A stretch of 64,000 nucleotides of DNA from JBKQVT01 sp963727245 (GTDB taxonomy: Bacteria > Planctomycetota > Planctomycetia > Pirellulales > Thermoguttaceae): assembly GCA_963727245.1 (NCBI GenBank), contig CAVSFO010000006.1, positions 1 through 64,000 of the forward strand, in the 5' to 3' direction. This document shows positions 41,241-50,615 of this stretch, piece after piece. Below the pieces are notes generated by a model. The model searched no databases. It worked only from the letters and a program-made list of their open reading frames with translations, and was not told where the DNA came from. Position 1 is the first letter of the stretch. Each line of letters starts with the position of its first letter. The translations under genes and the position numbers were made by a program.

Positions 41241-43274
41241 ATGATCAACTTCGGCGAAAAGGTGACGTTCATCTGGTCGGTAGCCGACCTGCTGCGGGAT
41301 GCGTTCAAACGCAGCAAGTACCCCGACGTGATCCTGCCGTTCACGGTGCTGCGACGGATCGATTGCGTGCTGGAGCCGACCAAGCAGGCCGTCCTCACCA
41401 CGCATGGCAAACTCAAGGGGAAGCTCGCAAACCTTGGCCCGCAACTACGCAAGGCATCTGGGTTCTCGTTTTATAACACTTCGCCGTATACCTTCGAGTC
41501 GCTCTGCGGCGATGCCAAACACCTCGCCGCCAACCTGAAGAACTACATCAACTCGTTCTCGGACAACATGCGGGAGGTCATCGAGCGGTTCGACTTCCAC
41601 AACACCATCGCCAAGCTCGAAGATTCGGGCTTGCTGTTCCTGGTCACGGAGCGGTTCAAGAACATCGATCTGCACCCAGACAAGGTGTCGAACCTGGAGA
41701 TGGGCTATGTCTTCGAGGAACTGATCCGCAAGTTCAACGAGGCGATGGACGAGAACCCCGGCGAACACTTCACGCCACGTGAAGTCATTCGCTTGATGGT
41801 GAACCTGCTCCTCTACCGAGATAAAGACGTTTTGGCGAAGAACCACATCGTCCGTACCGTCTACGACTGCTGTTGTGGATCGGGTGGCATGTTGACCATC
41901 GCCAAGGAGCGGATCGTCGAGACGAATCTGAGGGCCGACGTTCATTTGTTCGGCCAGGAGGTCAACCCCGAGACGTTTGCCGTTTGCAAGTCCGACCTCT
42001 TCATGAAGTCGGCAGACGGGCGGGATGCCGAGAACATCATGTTCGGCTCCACGCTCGGCAAGGATCAACACGTCGATAAGCGGTTCGACTATCTGCTGAC
42101 AAATCCACCTTTCGGCAAAGAGTGGAAGATGGATCAAACGGCGGTCGAGGCCGAATCCGACCGGGGCTACGCCGGTCGGTTTGGTGCCGGACTGCCACGT
42201 ATCAGCGATGGCCAGCTTCTCTTCCTGCAACACCTGCTGTCTCGCATGAAGGAGCCGAACGAAGGCGGAAGCCGGGTTGCCATCGTCATGAACGGGTCGC
42301 CCCTGTTCACGGGCGATGCGGGCAGCGGCGAGAGCGAGATTCGTCGGTGGGTTCTGGAAAACGACTGGCTAGAAGCCATCGTCGCCATGCCGGAACAACT
42401 GTTTTACAACACCGGCATTCCGACCTACGTCTGGGTGCTGACCAACCGGAAGCCAAAAAATCGCAAGAACAAGGTGCAGTTGATCGACGCCACGACGATT
42501 TGGACGCCGATGCGGAAGAGCCTGGGCGACAAGCGACGGGAGATCAGCACCGATCAGATCGTTGAAATCACTCGGCTGTTCGAGTCGTTCAAGGAAGCCC
42601 CCCGGTGCCGCATCTTCAAGACCAGCGACTTCGGCTACCGCAAGATCACGGTGGAACGTCCGTTGCGGCTCAACTTCCAGGCCAGCCCGGAGCGAATCGA
42701 ACGCATCCGGCACGAGAAGGCTGTCGTGAACCTGTCCACGACTAAGAAAAAGGGTAAGGCTGGTGAGGAAGAGATCGAAGCGGGCACGAAGCTGCGAGCA
42801 GCAATCCTGAAGGCCGTGAAGACCATCGACTCGGGCGAGGTCTGGAAGAATCGCAACGACTTTGTTGCCGTGTTGGATGAGGCTCTTGCCAAGGTCAATG
42901 GCAAGATGCCTGCGGCGATGAAGAAGGCGATTGTGTCGGCCCTATCGCAGCGGGATGAGACCGCCGACATCTGCACGGACGACGACGGCCAGCCGGAGGC
43001 AGACCCCGAACTGCGAGACACGGAGAATGTCCCGCTCGAAGAAGACGTGGACGCCTACTTCGAGCGTGAAGTGAAGCCGCATGTTCCCGACGCCTGGATC
43101 AACACCAGCGTAAAGGATCACAAGGATGGCGAGGTCGGCAAGGTCGGCTACGAAATCAGCTTCAACCGGTACTTCTATCAGTACCAGCCGCCTCGTGACC
43201 TGGAACTCATTGAGGCCGACATCAAGGGGATTGAGAAGGACATCCTGGCGATGCTGAAGGAGGTCACGGGATGA
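41241..43274 (+). CDS. hsdM: Type I restriction-modification methyltransferase HsdM
   Basis: 677 aa, N6-adenine methyltransferase subunit. The N-terminal helical domain (VADLLRDAFKRSKYPDVILP) is followed by SAM motif I DCCCGSGGM and motif IV NPPFGKEW. The C-terminal 250 residues form an extended helical part seen in the longer HsdM class. ATG 41241 is the family-like start (INFGEKVTFIW), although the frame opens at 41094; GGGGAG lies upstream. It forms the M2S modification enzyme with HsdS. Its TGA overlaps the hsdS ATG. Confidence 0.95.
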   Translation: MINFGEKVTFIWSVADLLRDAFKRSKYPDVILPFTVLRRIDCVLEPTKQAVLTTHGKLKGKLANLGPQLRKASGFSFYNTSPYTFESLCGDAKHLAANLKNYINSFSDNMREVIERFDFHNTIAKLEDSGLLFLVTERFKNIDLHPDKVSNLEMGYVFEELIRKFNEAMDENPGEHFTPREVIRLMVNLLLYRDKDVLAKNHIVRTVYDCCCGSGGMLTIAKERIVETNLRADVHLFGQEVNPETFAVCKSDLFMKSADGRDAENIMFGSTLGKDQHVDKRFDYLLTNPPFGKEWKMDQTAVEAESDRGYAGRFGAGLPRISDGQLLFLQHLLSRMKEPNEGGSRVAIVMNGSPLFTGDAGSGESEIRRWVLENDWLEAIVAMPEQLFYNTGIPTYVWVLTNRKPKNRKNKVQLIDATTIWTPMRKSLGDKRREISTDQIVEITRLFESFKEAPRCRIFKTSDFGYRKITVERPLRLNFQASPERIERIRHEKAVVNLSTTKKKGKAGEEEIEAGTKLRAAILKAVKTIDSGEVWKNRNDFVAVLDEALAKVNGKMPAAMKKAIVSALSQRDETADICTDDDGQPEADPELRDTENVPLEEDVDAYFEREVKPHVPDAWINTSVKDHKDGEVGKVGYEISFNRYFYQYQPPRDLELIEADIKGIEKDILAMLKEVTG

Positions 43275-44650
43275 AGACATCCAGCAGCCTCAATGGCAGC
43301 ATGCGGAAATGGGAGCCGTATTCGGCCTACAAGGATTCTGGCCTATCCACCAGTGTGCAAATCCCCGGCCACTGGTCGATGATGAGGCTCAAGCATGTTG
43401 CCGCTGTGCGTCCCAGCAACGTGGACAAGAAGACCGTCGAAGGCCAAGAACCGGTTCGCCTCTGCAATTACGTGGATGTGTACAAGAATGACTACATCAC
43501 GGAAGCCTTCGACTTCATGCAGGCGTCGGCCACCCCTGCACAGATCGCAGCGTTTACGTTGAAGGCGAGTGATGTCATCATCACCAAGGATTCCGAGACC
43601 TGGGATGACATCGCTGTTCCCGCCTATGTCAAGACCGATCTTCCTGGGGTTCTTTGCGGCTACCATCTTGCCTTGGTACGACCCGAGCCAGGGAAAGTGA
43701 ACGGCGAGTATCTCTTCCGTTCTTTCAGTGCCGAGGGCATTTGCGATCAGTTTCGTGTTGCCGCCAACGGGATCATCCGTTTTGGACTCGATACCACCTC
43801 GATTGGCAGTTCACTGTTTCCACTGCCACCCCTTGATGAGCAACGCCGAATCGTTGCCTTCCTCAATCGTGAAACGGCGAAGATCGACGCCATGATCACC
43901 AAGAAGGAACGGCTGATCGAGTTGCTTCAGGAGAAACGCACCGCCCTCATCAGCCACGCCGTCACCAAGGGACTTGATCCCACGGTGCCGATGAAGGATT
44001 CGGGCCTTCCGGGATTGAAGGCGATTCCCGCCCGATGGGGACGAGTGTGTGCAAAGCGTGTCATACTGTTCATCACCTCCGGGTCACGAGGGTGGGCAGA
44101 ATACTACGCCGATGACGGGGACTTGTTCATCCAAAGCGGAAACCTTGACCGGAAGCTTGGACTCGATCTATCCGTGGTGCGGCGGGTGGTTCCGCCTGAA
44201 GGGGCTGAAGTTGCTCGAACCCGAGTTCTGAAGAATGACGTGCTGGTCTGTGTCACGGGTGCCTATACGGGCAACGTCGCTGTGGTCGAGGTGGACTTGC
44301 CGAAGGCATACGTCAATCAGCACGTCGCCCTCCTTCGCCCGAAATTGTCTGTTGTTAGGCCGAGGTTCCTCGCCTATTCGCTGTCGTCCTATGGTGCGTG
44401 GCACTTTAGGGTCAGCCAATACGGTGGGACGAAACAAGGACTCGGGCTTGCCGACGTGCTTTCCGCACCGATCTTCTTGCCCACCCTTGACGAGCAGGCT
44501 GCGATTGTCCAGTACCTTGATGATGAGACCTGTAAGATCGACCGGCTTGTCGTTGAGATCAGCAAAGCCATCACAAATCTCCGTGAGTACCGCACCGCCT
44601 TGATTTCCGCCGCCGTGACCGGCAAGATCGACGTGCGAGAGGAGGTCTAG
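43271..44650 (+). CDS. hsdS: Type I restriction specificity subunit HsdS
   Basis: 459 aa with the two-half layout: each half has a target-recognition domain followed by a conserved spacer, PLDEQRRIVAFLNRETAKID and TLDEQAAIVQYLDDETCKID, each ending in the RTALIS helix. It dictates the bipartite DNA target, one half-site per domain. The ATGA overlap with hsdM supports coupling. The next gene starts two bases after its stop. Confidence 0.95.
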   Translation: MKTSSSLNGSMRKWEPYSAYKDSGLSTSVQIPGHWSMMRLKHVAAVRPSNVDKKTVEGQEPVRLCNYVDVYKNDYITEAFDFMQASATPAQIAAFTLKASDVIITKDSETWDDIAVPAYVKTDLPGVLCGYHLALVRPEPGKVNGEYLFRSFSAEGICDQFRVAANGIIRFGLDTTSIGSSLFPLPPLDEQRRIVAFLNRETAKIDAMITKKERLIELLQEKRTALISHAVTKGLDPTVPMKDSGLPGLKAIPARWGRVCAKRVILFITSGSRGWAEYYADDGDLFIQSGNLDRKLGLDLSVVRRVVPPEGAEVARTRVLKNDVLVCVTGAYTGNVAVVEVDLPKAYVNQHVALLRPKLSVVRPRFLAYSLSSYGAWHFRVSQYGGTKQGLGLADVLSAPIFLPTLDEQAAIVQYLDDETCKIDRLVVEISKAITNLREYRTALISAAVTGKIDVREEV

Positions 44651-44652
44651 CC

Positions 44653-46116
44653 ATGACACCCGCCAAACTCTCGGCCCTGCTGGTCGATCTGCTCGCCTTG
44701 CCGCAAGAGACGGAATGGGTCGAGTGGAAGCACAACTACACCGAGCCGGACATGATTGGACACCGGCTCTCGGCTTTGGCGAACTCGGCCGCACTCCACG
44801 GGCGGGAGTTTGGCTACATGATCTGGGGCATTGAAGATGGCACCAAGAACGTCGTCGGCACCACCTTCCGACCTCGGCAGGCCAAGAAGGGGAATGAGGA
44901 ACTGGAAAACTGGCTGATGCGTTCGTCGCATCCACAGGTCAATTTTCGGATGCACGAGTGGACGCACCAGGGAGTGCCGGTGGTGCTGTTCGAGGTTCCA
45001 CGGGCGACTCATGCCCCGGTGCGGTTCGGCAGCGAAGAGTTCATCCGTATCGGGAGCCTGACGAAGAAGCTGAAGGAGTACCCGGAGAAGGAGCGTGAGC
45101 TTTGGGCGACGTTCGCCCGCAAGCCTTTCGAGACGGGGGTCGCCAAGGCCGACATTGCGGGTGCGGACGTTCTGACGCTATTGGACTTCGACCGCTGCTT
45201 GAAACTGCTGCAAATTCCTCTGCCGACCGACCAGCAGGGCGTTCTCAACAAGCTGACCGACGAGGCGTTGATCGTGCCGCAGCCTGGCGGGCGGTACAAC
45301 GTCACGAACCTGGGTGCGATTCTTTTTGCCACCAACCTTGCCGAGTTCGACCGGCTGGGGCGGAAGGCCCTGCGAATCATCAAGTACAAGGGCGATGGCC
45401 GAACGGAAACGGAACGGGAGTGGCGGGACGCTCCATCGCAGATGGGCTATGCCGTGTCGTTTGAGGCGGCGGTGGCGTTCATCAGTTCCCAGTTGCCGCA
45501 GAACGAACCCATCGGGAAGGCGTTCAGCACGGAGGTGCGGGTCTACCCAGAAACGGCGATTCGGGAGTTGGTGGCGAACTGCCTGATCCACCAGGATTTC
45601 TCCGTGACCGGAGCGGGGCCGCTGGTGGAGATTTTCACTGGGCGAATGGAGATCACGAACCCTGGCGAGCCGCTGGTAGACACGCTGCGATTTATTGACA
45701 TGCCGCCGAAGTCCCGCAATGAGGGATTGGCGGCGATGATGCGGCGAGTGAAGATTTGCGAAGAGGCCGGAACGGGCATCGACAAAGCCGTAAAGGCAGT
45801 GGAGACCGCCCACCTTCCCGCCCTTCATTTCACGGCCCCGCTGGGATTCACACGAGTGTTCATGTACGGGAAACGTCGGTTCGCCGAGTTGGACTCCAAA
45901 CAACGAATCGAAGCCTGCTACCAGCACGCTTGCCTGTGCTTTGTAACTGGCCAACGGATGACGAACGCTTCTTTACGAGAGCGTCTTGGGATGGACGATG
46001 CAAGTGCCGCCCAAGCATCTCGACTGATTCGAGATGCCGTCACGGCGGGAGCCATCAAGCTGTTCGACCCGGAAGCCCGACGCAAGAACGCCAGCTACGT
46101 GCCGATTTGGGCATGA
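44653..46116 (+). CDS. AlbA_2/Schlafen-type ATP-binding protein
   Basis: 487 aa. The N-terminal domain is AlbA_2/Schlafen-like (ETEWVEWKHNYTEPDMIGHR, then NSAALHGREFGYMIWGIEDG). The middle has a GHKL-like region (ETAIRELVANCLIHQDFSVT, GAGPLVEIFTGRMEITNPGE) and the end is winged-helix-like. Such proteins (COG2865) are common passengers in type I restriction operons. The contact between the AlbA_2 protein and RM is unknown; a DNA-binding regulator or anti-restriction-damage factor is possible. It lies between hsdS and hsdR with 2-base spacing. Confidence 0.8.
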   Translation: MTPAKLSALLVDLLALPQETEWVEWKHNYTEPDMIGHRLSALANSAALHGREFGYMIWGIEDGTKNVVGTTFRPRQAKKGNEELENWLMRSSHPQVNFRMHEWTHQGVPVVLFEVPRATHAPVRFGSEEFIRIGSLTKKLKEYPEKERELWATFARKPFETGVAKADIAGADVLTLLDFDRCLKLLQIPLPTDQQGVLNKLTDEALIVPQPGGRYNVTNLGAILFATNLAEFDRLGRKALRIIKYKGDGRTETEREWRDAPSQMGYAVSFEAAVAFISSQLPQNEPIGKAFSTEVRVYPETAIRELVANCLIHQDFSVTGAGPLVEIFTGRMEITNPGEPLVDTLRFIDMPPKSRNEGLAAMMRRVKICEEAGTGIDKAVKAVETAHLPALHFTAPLGFTRVFMYGKRRFAELDSKQRIEACYQHACLCFVTGQRMTNASLRERLGMDDASAAQASRLIRDAVTAGAIKLFDPEARRKNASYVPIWA

Positions 46117-46123
46117 CCGGACG

Positions 46124-46143
46124 ATATTTGACGCCATTTTGAC
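46124..46143. repeat. 20-bp direct repeat, copy 1
   Basis: ATATTTGACGCCATTTTGAC, seven bases after the AlbA_2 gene stop. An identical copy lies 111 bases downstream at 46235-46254. Each copy contains two TTGAC half-sites in the same orientation. Confidence 0.7.
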
Positions 46144-46234
46144 TGGAGCGAGGTTTTGGGGGCATCGAACGACGATTCAGTAGACGGAAATGACGCAGCA
46201 GTAAGGGTTTGCGTCACGCCTGCCGCTGGTCCAC

Positions 46235-46254
46235 ATATTTGACGCCATTTTGAC
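46235..46254. repeat. 20-bp direct repeat, copy 2
   Basis: Identical to 46124-46143 (20 of 20). It lies about 50 bases before the hsdR start, where a regulator could control hsdR separately from hsdM/hsdS. Confidence 0.7.
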
Positions 46255-46303
46255 GGAACCGGTCGCCGGGAGGCCGAGTAACACGACGGCGAAGGAGAAC
46301 AAC

Positions 46304-49300
46304 ATGGACATCTCCGAGAAGAACTTCGAGGCGACCATCGAGCAGGTCTTGCTCAACGGCTTGCCCAAGGGCAAGAAGGCACCGCCGCCCGTGGAGGGTG
46401 TCTACGTGTCGGGCGGCTACCGGAAGCGGTCTCCCGGCGACTACAACCGGACGCTGTGCCTCGACACGGATGTTGTTCTGGAGTTCATCTACGCCACGCA
46501 GCCCCAGGAGTGGGAGAAGCTCAAGGCCCAGCACGGGGCCGACGTAAAGGCGAAGTTCCTGGGACGGCTGGCCTCCGAGATCACCAAGCGTGGCACCTTG
46601 GACGTGCTTCGGAAGGGGATCAAGGACTCCGGTTGCAAGTTCCAGTTGGCCTATTTCAAGCCGTCCACCGGCCTGAACCAGGACACGCAGAAGCTCTACG
46701 CCGCCAATCAGTTCTCCACCATTCGCCAACTCAGGTTCAGCGAGAAGACCGAGCAGAGCATTGACGTGGTGCTGTTTCTTAACGGCATCCCCATCTTCAC
46801 GGCGGAACTCAAGAATCCGCTCATGGGCCAGACCGTCGAGAACGCCATCAGCCAGTACCGCAACGACCGTGATCCTCGTGAACCCCTGTTTGCGTTTGGC
46901 CGGTGCCTCGCTCACTTCGCCGTCGATCCCGACCTGGTGTACATGACGACGCACCTGCGAGGGGCCAAGACCCGCTTCTTGCCGTACAACAAGGGTCGTA
47001 ATGGCGGGGCCGGGAATCCGCCCTCGGCCTTGGGCTTCGCCACCGCCTATCTCTGGGAACAGACCTGGAGCAAGGATGGCGTGCTGGACATGATCCAGAA
47101 CTTCATCCAGGTGGTGGAAGAAGAGGACGACAAGGGGAAGAAGACCGGCAAGTTGTCGCTGATCTTCCCACGCTACCACCAACTCGATTGTGTTCGTCGG
47201 CTGGTGGACGACTGCCGGAAAAACGGCACCGGTCAACGTTACCTGATCCAGCACTCGGCGGGGTCCGGCAAGAGCAATTCGATTGCCTGGCTGGCTCACC
47301 AACTTTCCTCTCTCCACGATGCCCAAGAAAAGCGGGTCTTCGACAGCATAATCGTCATCACAGACCGCCGCATTCTCGACCGGCAACTGCAACGCACGGT
47401 ACGGGCCTTCGAGCAAACGCTCGGCCTGGTGGAGAACATCGACACCACGAGCCGTCAGTTGAAGCAGGCCCTTGAAGACGGCAAGACGATCATTGTCACG
47501 ACGTTGCAAAAGTTCCCGGTGATCTCGAAGGACATGGGCGAGATGCCGGGCAAACGATTTGCCGTCATCATCGACGAGGCCCATAGCTCACAGTCGGGCG
47601 AGACCAGCAAGGGCTGGAAATCCGTCCTGTCGGTGAAGTCGCTGGAAAAGGAAGACGGCGAGGAGGAAGAGGCCGAAGACCTCGAAGACAAGATCAATGA
47701 GGAGGCCAAGAAGCGTGGGCGGCTTCCCAACGTCAGCATCTTCGCCTTCACCGCCACGCCGAAGCCCAAGACGATGGAGTTGTTCGGCGTGAAGCGGGAC
47801 GACGGGAAATTCGAGCCGTTCAGCCTCTACACCATGCGACAGGCCATCGAAGAGAAGTTCATCCTCGACGTGTTGCAGAACTACACCACGTACAAGGCGT
47901 ACTGGTCGCTGCTGAAGAAGATCAAGGACGATCCCCGCTACGAACGCAAGAAGGCGTATGCCATGCTGAGGTCGTTCGTCGAACACCATGAAGCGACGAT
48001 CAGGAAGAAGGTGAAGATCATGGTCGATCACTTCATGAACCAGTCGATGCAGCGGATCGGCGGCAAGGCCAAGGCGATGATCGTCTGCCGGTCTCGTCCC
48101 CAAGCCGTTCTGTACAAACGACTGGTCGATGCCTACTTGAAAACGAAGGGCTGGCCATTCAAGGCCCTGGTCGCCTTTTCCGGCACGGTGAAGTACAAGG
48201 GTGTCGAGTACACCGAATCCGGCATGAACAGCACCCCGGAAGAGAAGATCGGCGATACCCAGACCGCCGATGCCTTCAAGCGGGACGAGTACCGCTTCCT
48301 GATCGTCGCCAACAAGTTCCAGACCGGCTTCGATCAACCGCTCCTGCACACGATGTACGTGGATAAGAAGCTTGGCGGGGTGAACGCAGTACAAACTTTG
48401 TCACGGCTGAATCGTACCGGCCCGAATAAAGAAGAAACGGTGGTCCTTGACTTTGCCAACGATTCCGACGAAATCCAAAAGGCGTTCGCACCGTACTTTG
48501 ACCGCACCCTACTGAGCGAAGGCACCGACCCGAACCTGCTTTACGATCTCCAGACCCACCTGGGGGATTATCACATCTACACGGCGTCAGAGATCGATGC
48601 GTTCGCCGCTGTCTGGTTTGACCCCAAGGCCACGCAGGACAGGTTGTACTCCTGTCTTCAGCCCGCCGTAGACCGCTTCGAGGCGGTCAGTGAGGATGAC
48701 AAGAAGCAGTTCCGAAGTCTGCTGGGCGACTTCGTGCGGTTGTATGCGTTTCTCTCCCAGGTGGTCACGTTCACCGATCCTGACCTGGAGAAGCTCTATC
48801 TCTACGGCAGAATGCTTCTGCGGAAGTTGCCGGTGAAGCGAGACCAACTACCCGTGGAAATCCAGCAGAACATCGACATGGATTCCTATCGGGTCCAGCA
48901 AACATCGTCGGGCCAAATCAAGCTCGACCGAGGCACCAAGGAACTGGAGCCGATCACGGGCGGCAACATTTTCCAACCGCCCCCGGAAGAGATCGAGGCT
49001 TTGTCGCAAATCCTCAAAGCTCTCAACGACCGATTCGGCACTGAATTCACAGACGAGGACAAGGTGTTCATCCAGCAGCTTGAGGAGAAGCTCGCCGGTG
49101 ACGCCGCACTCGAAGCCAGCGTGAAGGTCAACGTGGAGGAGAATGCCCGGCTCACCTTCGATCACGTCGCCAACGACAGGATTCAAGAGATGATCGACTC
49201 GAACTTCAAGTTCTACAAGCAGATAACCGACGACCGGCAGTTTGAACAGTTCTTCTTGGGCTGGTTATTCGACCGGTACAGGAAACGTGAGAAAGGGGCG

Positions 49301-49306
49301 GCGTAA
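46304..49306 (+). CDS. hsdR: Type I restriction endonuclease HsdR
   Basis: 1000 aa. The N-terminal nuclease core has a PD-(D/E)xK site (SIDVVLFLN then FTAELKNPL). The motor part has Walker A HSAGSGKSNSI and the DEAD-box-type IIDEAHSSQSG, then TATPKP (motif III). A C-terminal helical domain binds the methyltransferase core. It cuts DNA far from the target after ATP-driven translocation when the site is unmethylated. The start ATG 46304 has AAGGAG six bases upstream. It is separated from the rest of the operon by 187 bases with 20-bp direct repeats. Confidence 0.95.
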   Translation: MDISEKNFEATIEQVLLNGLPKGKKAPPPVEGVYVSGGYRKRSPGDYNRTLCLDTDVVLEFIYATQPQEWEKLKAQHGADVKAKFLGRLASEITKRGTLDVLRKGIKDSGCKFQLAYFKPSTGLNQDTQKLYAANQFSTIRQLRFSEKTEQSIDVVLFLNGIPIFTAELKNPLMGQTVENAISQYRNDRDPREPLFAFGRCLAHFAVDPDLVYMTTHLRGAKTRFLPYNKGRNGGAGNPPSALGFATAYLWEQTWSKDGVLDMIQNFIQVVEEEDDKGKKTGKLSLIFPRYHQLDCVRRLVDDCRKNGTGQRYLIQHSAGSGKSNSIAWLAHQLSSLHDAQEKRVFDSIIVITDRRILDRQLQRTVRAFEQTLGLVENIDTTSRQLKQALEDGKTIIVTTLQKFPVISKDMGEMPGKRFAVIIDEAHSSQSGETSKGWKSVLSVKSLEKEDGEEEEAEDLEDKINEEAKKRGRLPNVSIFAFTATPKPKTMELFGVKRDDGKFEPFSLYTMRQAIEEKFILDVLQNYTTYKAYWSLLKKIKDDPRYERKKAYAMLRSFVEHHEATIRKKVKIMVDHFMNQSMQRIGGKAKAMIVCRSRPQAVLYKRLVDAYLKTKGWPFKALVAFSGTVKYKGVEYTESGMNSTPEEKIGDTQTADAFKRDEYRFLIVANKFQTGFDQPLLHTMYVDKKLGGVNAVQTLSRLNRTGPNKEETVVLDFANDSDEIQKAFAPYFDRTLLSEGTDPNLLYDLQTHLGDYHIYTASEIDAFAAVWFDPKATQDRLYSCLQPAVDRFEAVSEDDKKQFRSLLGDFVRLYAFLSQVVTFTDPDLEKLYLYGRMLLRKLPVKRDQLPVEIQQNIDMDSYRVQQTSSGQIKLDRGTKELEPITGGNIFQPPPEEIEALSQILKALNDRFGTEFTDEDKVFIQQLEEKLAGDAALEASVKVNVEENARLTFDHVANDRIQEMIDSNFKFYKQITDDRQFEQFFLGWLFDRYRKREKGAA

Positions 49307-49375
49307 TGTGGAGCGATGAAAATCCTTCTGCGATCCTTCGGAGTCTTGCCGTGATACTGACCAATGACTGAATGA

Positions 49376-50254
49376 ATGCACATGACCACTTCTCAAGCCA
49401 AGACACTGCAAATCTTCCTTCCAACGGGTGAACCTCGTGGAATTCGCATCGCCGAGATTCCAACCCGGATAGTCCAGGCGGTCCTCATCCCCCGCAGTGA
49501 ACTCACGGAGGCCAAGAAGAGGAAGGAACTGGATCACGTCGCTGTCTACATGCTTTTCGGTGAATTGGAAGAAGCCGCCAAACCTCTTGTCTACATCGGC
49601 CAGACGGAAGACCCACGGAAGCGACTCGACTACCACAACAGCAACAAGGAGTTCTGGCGAACGGCGGTTCTTGGGATTTCCAGGACCCAGAGCTTCACTT
49701 CGAGCCACATTCAATACCTTGAGTGGTTGTGCATCCAGAAAGCCAAAGAAGTCAGCCGGTTTTCCCTCGACAATGACCAATCTGTCTGCAAACCGTTCGT
49801 GACGGAACCGATGGAAGCTGATCTTCTCGACACCTTCGATACCCTCGCCATCCTCGTGTCGGCCCTCGGCTACCCCGTTTTCGAGCCGATCATCAAAACA
49901 GAGACCGCAGAGAAGTTCTACTGCCGTGGAAAGGATGCCGATGCGGTCGGGGAGTTTGTCGAAGATGGCTTCGTGGTCCGAAAAGGCTCCTTCGCCCGCA
50001 TGGAAATAGTCCCGTCAGCGATGGAGACAGTGAGTTCGTTCCGAACGAAGCTTCAGGAGAGCGGCGTCCTTGTCGAGGACAACGGTCGTTTGCGTTTCAC
50101 CCAGGACTACTTGTTCTCCTCTCCCAGCGGAGCCGCTGCCATCGTTCTGGGTCGCACCGCCAACGGTTGGATCGAATGGAAGGATGCTGAGGGCAGGACT
50201 CTCAACGAGGTGAAGCGGGGACCGGAACAGGAGACCAACCGGATAGCCGAGTGA
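49376..50254 (+). CDS. GIY-YIG nuclease with DUF4357 domain
   Basis: 292 aa. Residues about 53-110 form a GIY-YIG domain (HVAVYMLFG, then VYIGQTEDPRKRL), with the catalytic Arg in RKRL. The C-terminal part (AAAIVLGRTANGWIEWKD) fits DUF4357. Proteins of this architecture are frequent in restriction islands and are putative nucleases. The start could be ATG 49376 or 49382. It is 69 bases after hsdR. Confidence 0.85.
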   Translation: MHMTTSQAKTLQIFLPTGEPRGIRIAEIPTRIVQAVLIPRSELTEAKKRKELDHVAVYMLFGELEEAAKPLVYIGQTEDPRKRLDYHNSNKEFWRTAVLGISRTQSFTSSHIQYLEWLCIQKAKEVSRFSLDNDQSVCKPFVTEPMEADLLDTFDTLAILVSALGYPVFEPIIKTETAEKFYCRGKDADAVGEFVEDGFVVRKGSFARMEIVPSAMETVSSFRTKLQESGVLVEDNGRLRFTQDYLFSSPSGAAAIVLGRTANGWIEWKDAEGRTLNEVKRGPEQETNRIAE

Positions 50255-50264
50255 GCAGCCCGGC

Positions 50265-50537
50265 ATGATGTTGAGTGGTGAGCAACAGCATGAACATCAA
50301 CGATCTCAAGAACACCTGGGCTTCGACTTAAAGGAGATGGTGGAAGGCCCCTGTCGCAAGGCATGGCGGATCGACAAGCCGATCAAGATGCCGAAGACGG
50401 CTTGCCAGGAGTGCCGGTCAATTGCCGAGCTTTCGGATGCCCTCATGGAGAGGGTGGACGAGCTTGAGGACGGGGGATTCCGCACTGACCTTCAGGCATT
50501 TCAGATGAGGGTGCTGAGAAAACTGAAGCCGAGGTGA
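50265..50537 (+). CDS. Small hypothetical protein
   Basis: 90 aa at most; the credible part begins near MVEGPCRKAWRIDKPIK, with CQECRSIAELSDALMERVDE behind it. AAAGGAG touches the ATG at 50337, so the start is unclear. Coding support is moderate. It is just downstream of the GIY-YIG gene. Confidence 0.4.
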   Translation: MMLSGEQQHEHQRSQEHLGFDLKEMVEGPCRKAWRIDKPIKMPKTACQECRSIAELSDALMERVDELEDGGFRTDLQAFQMRVLRKLKPR

Positions 50538-50615
50538 GACATTACAAGTTTTACTGGCGAGCAGAAAGGCGGCTACCCGACCGGTACAGGAACGGAAAGA
50601 AGGTGGGGTGAAAAC

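Noticed and set aside
46214..47584. A 456-codon minus-strand frame opposite hsdR
   Set aside because: Antisense shadow of HsdR.
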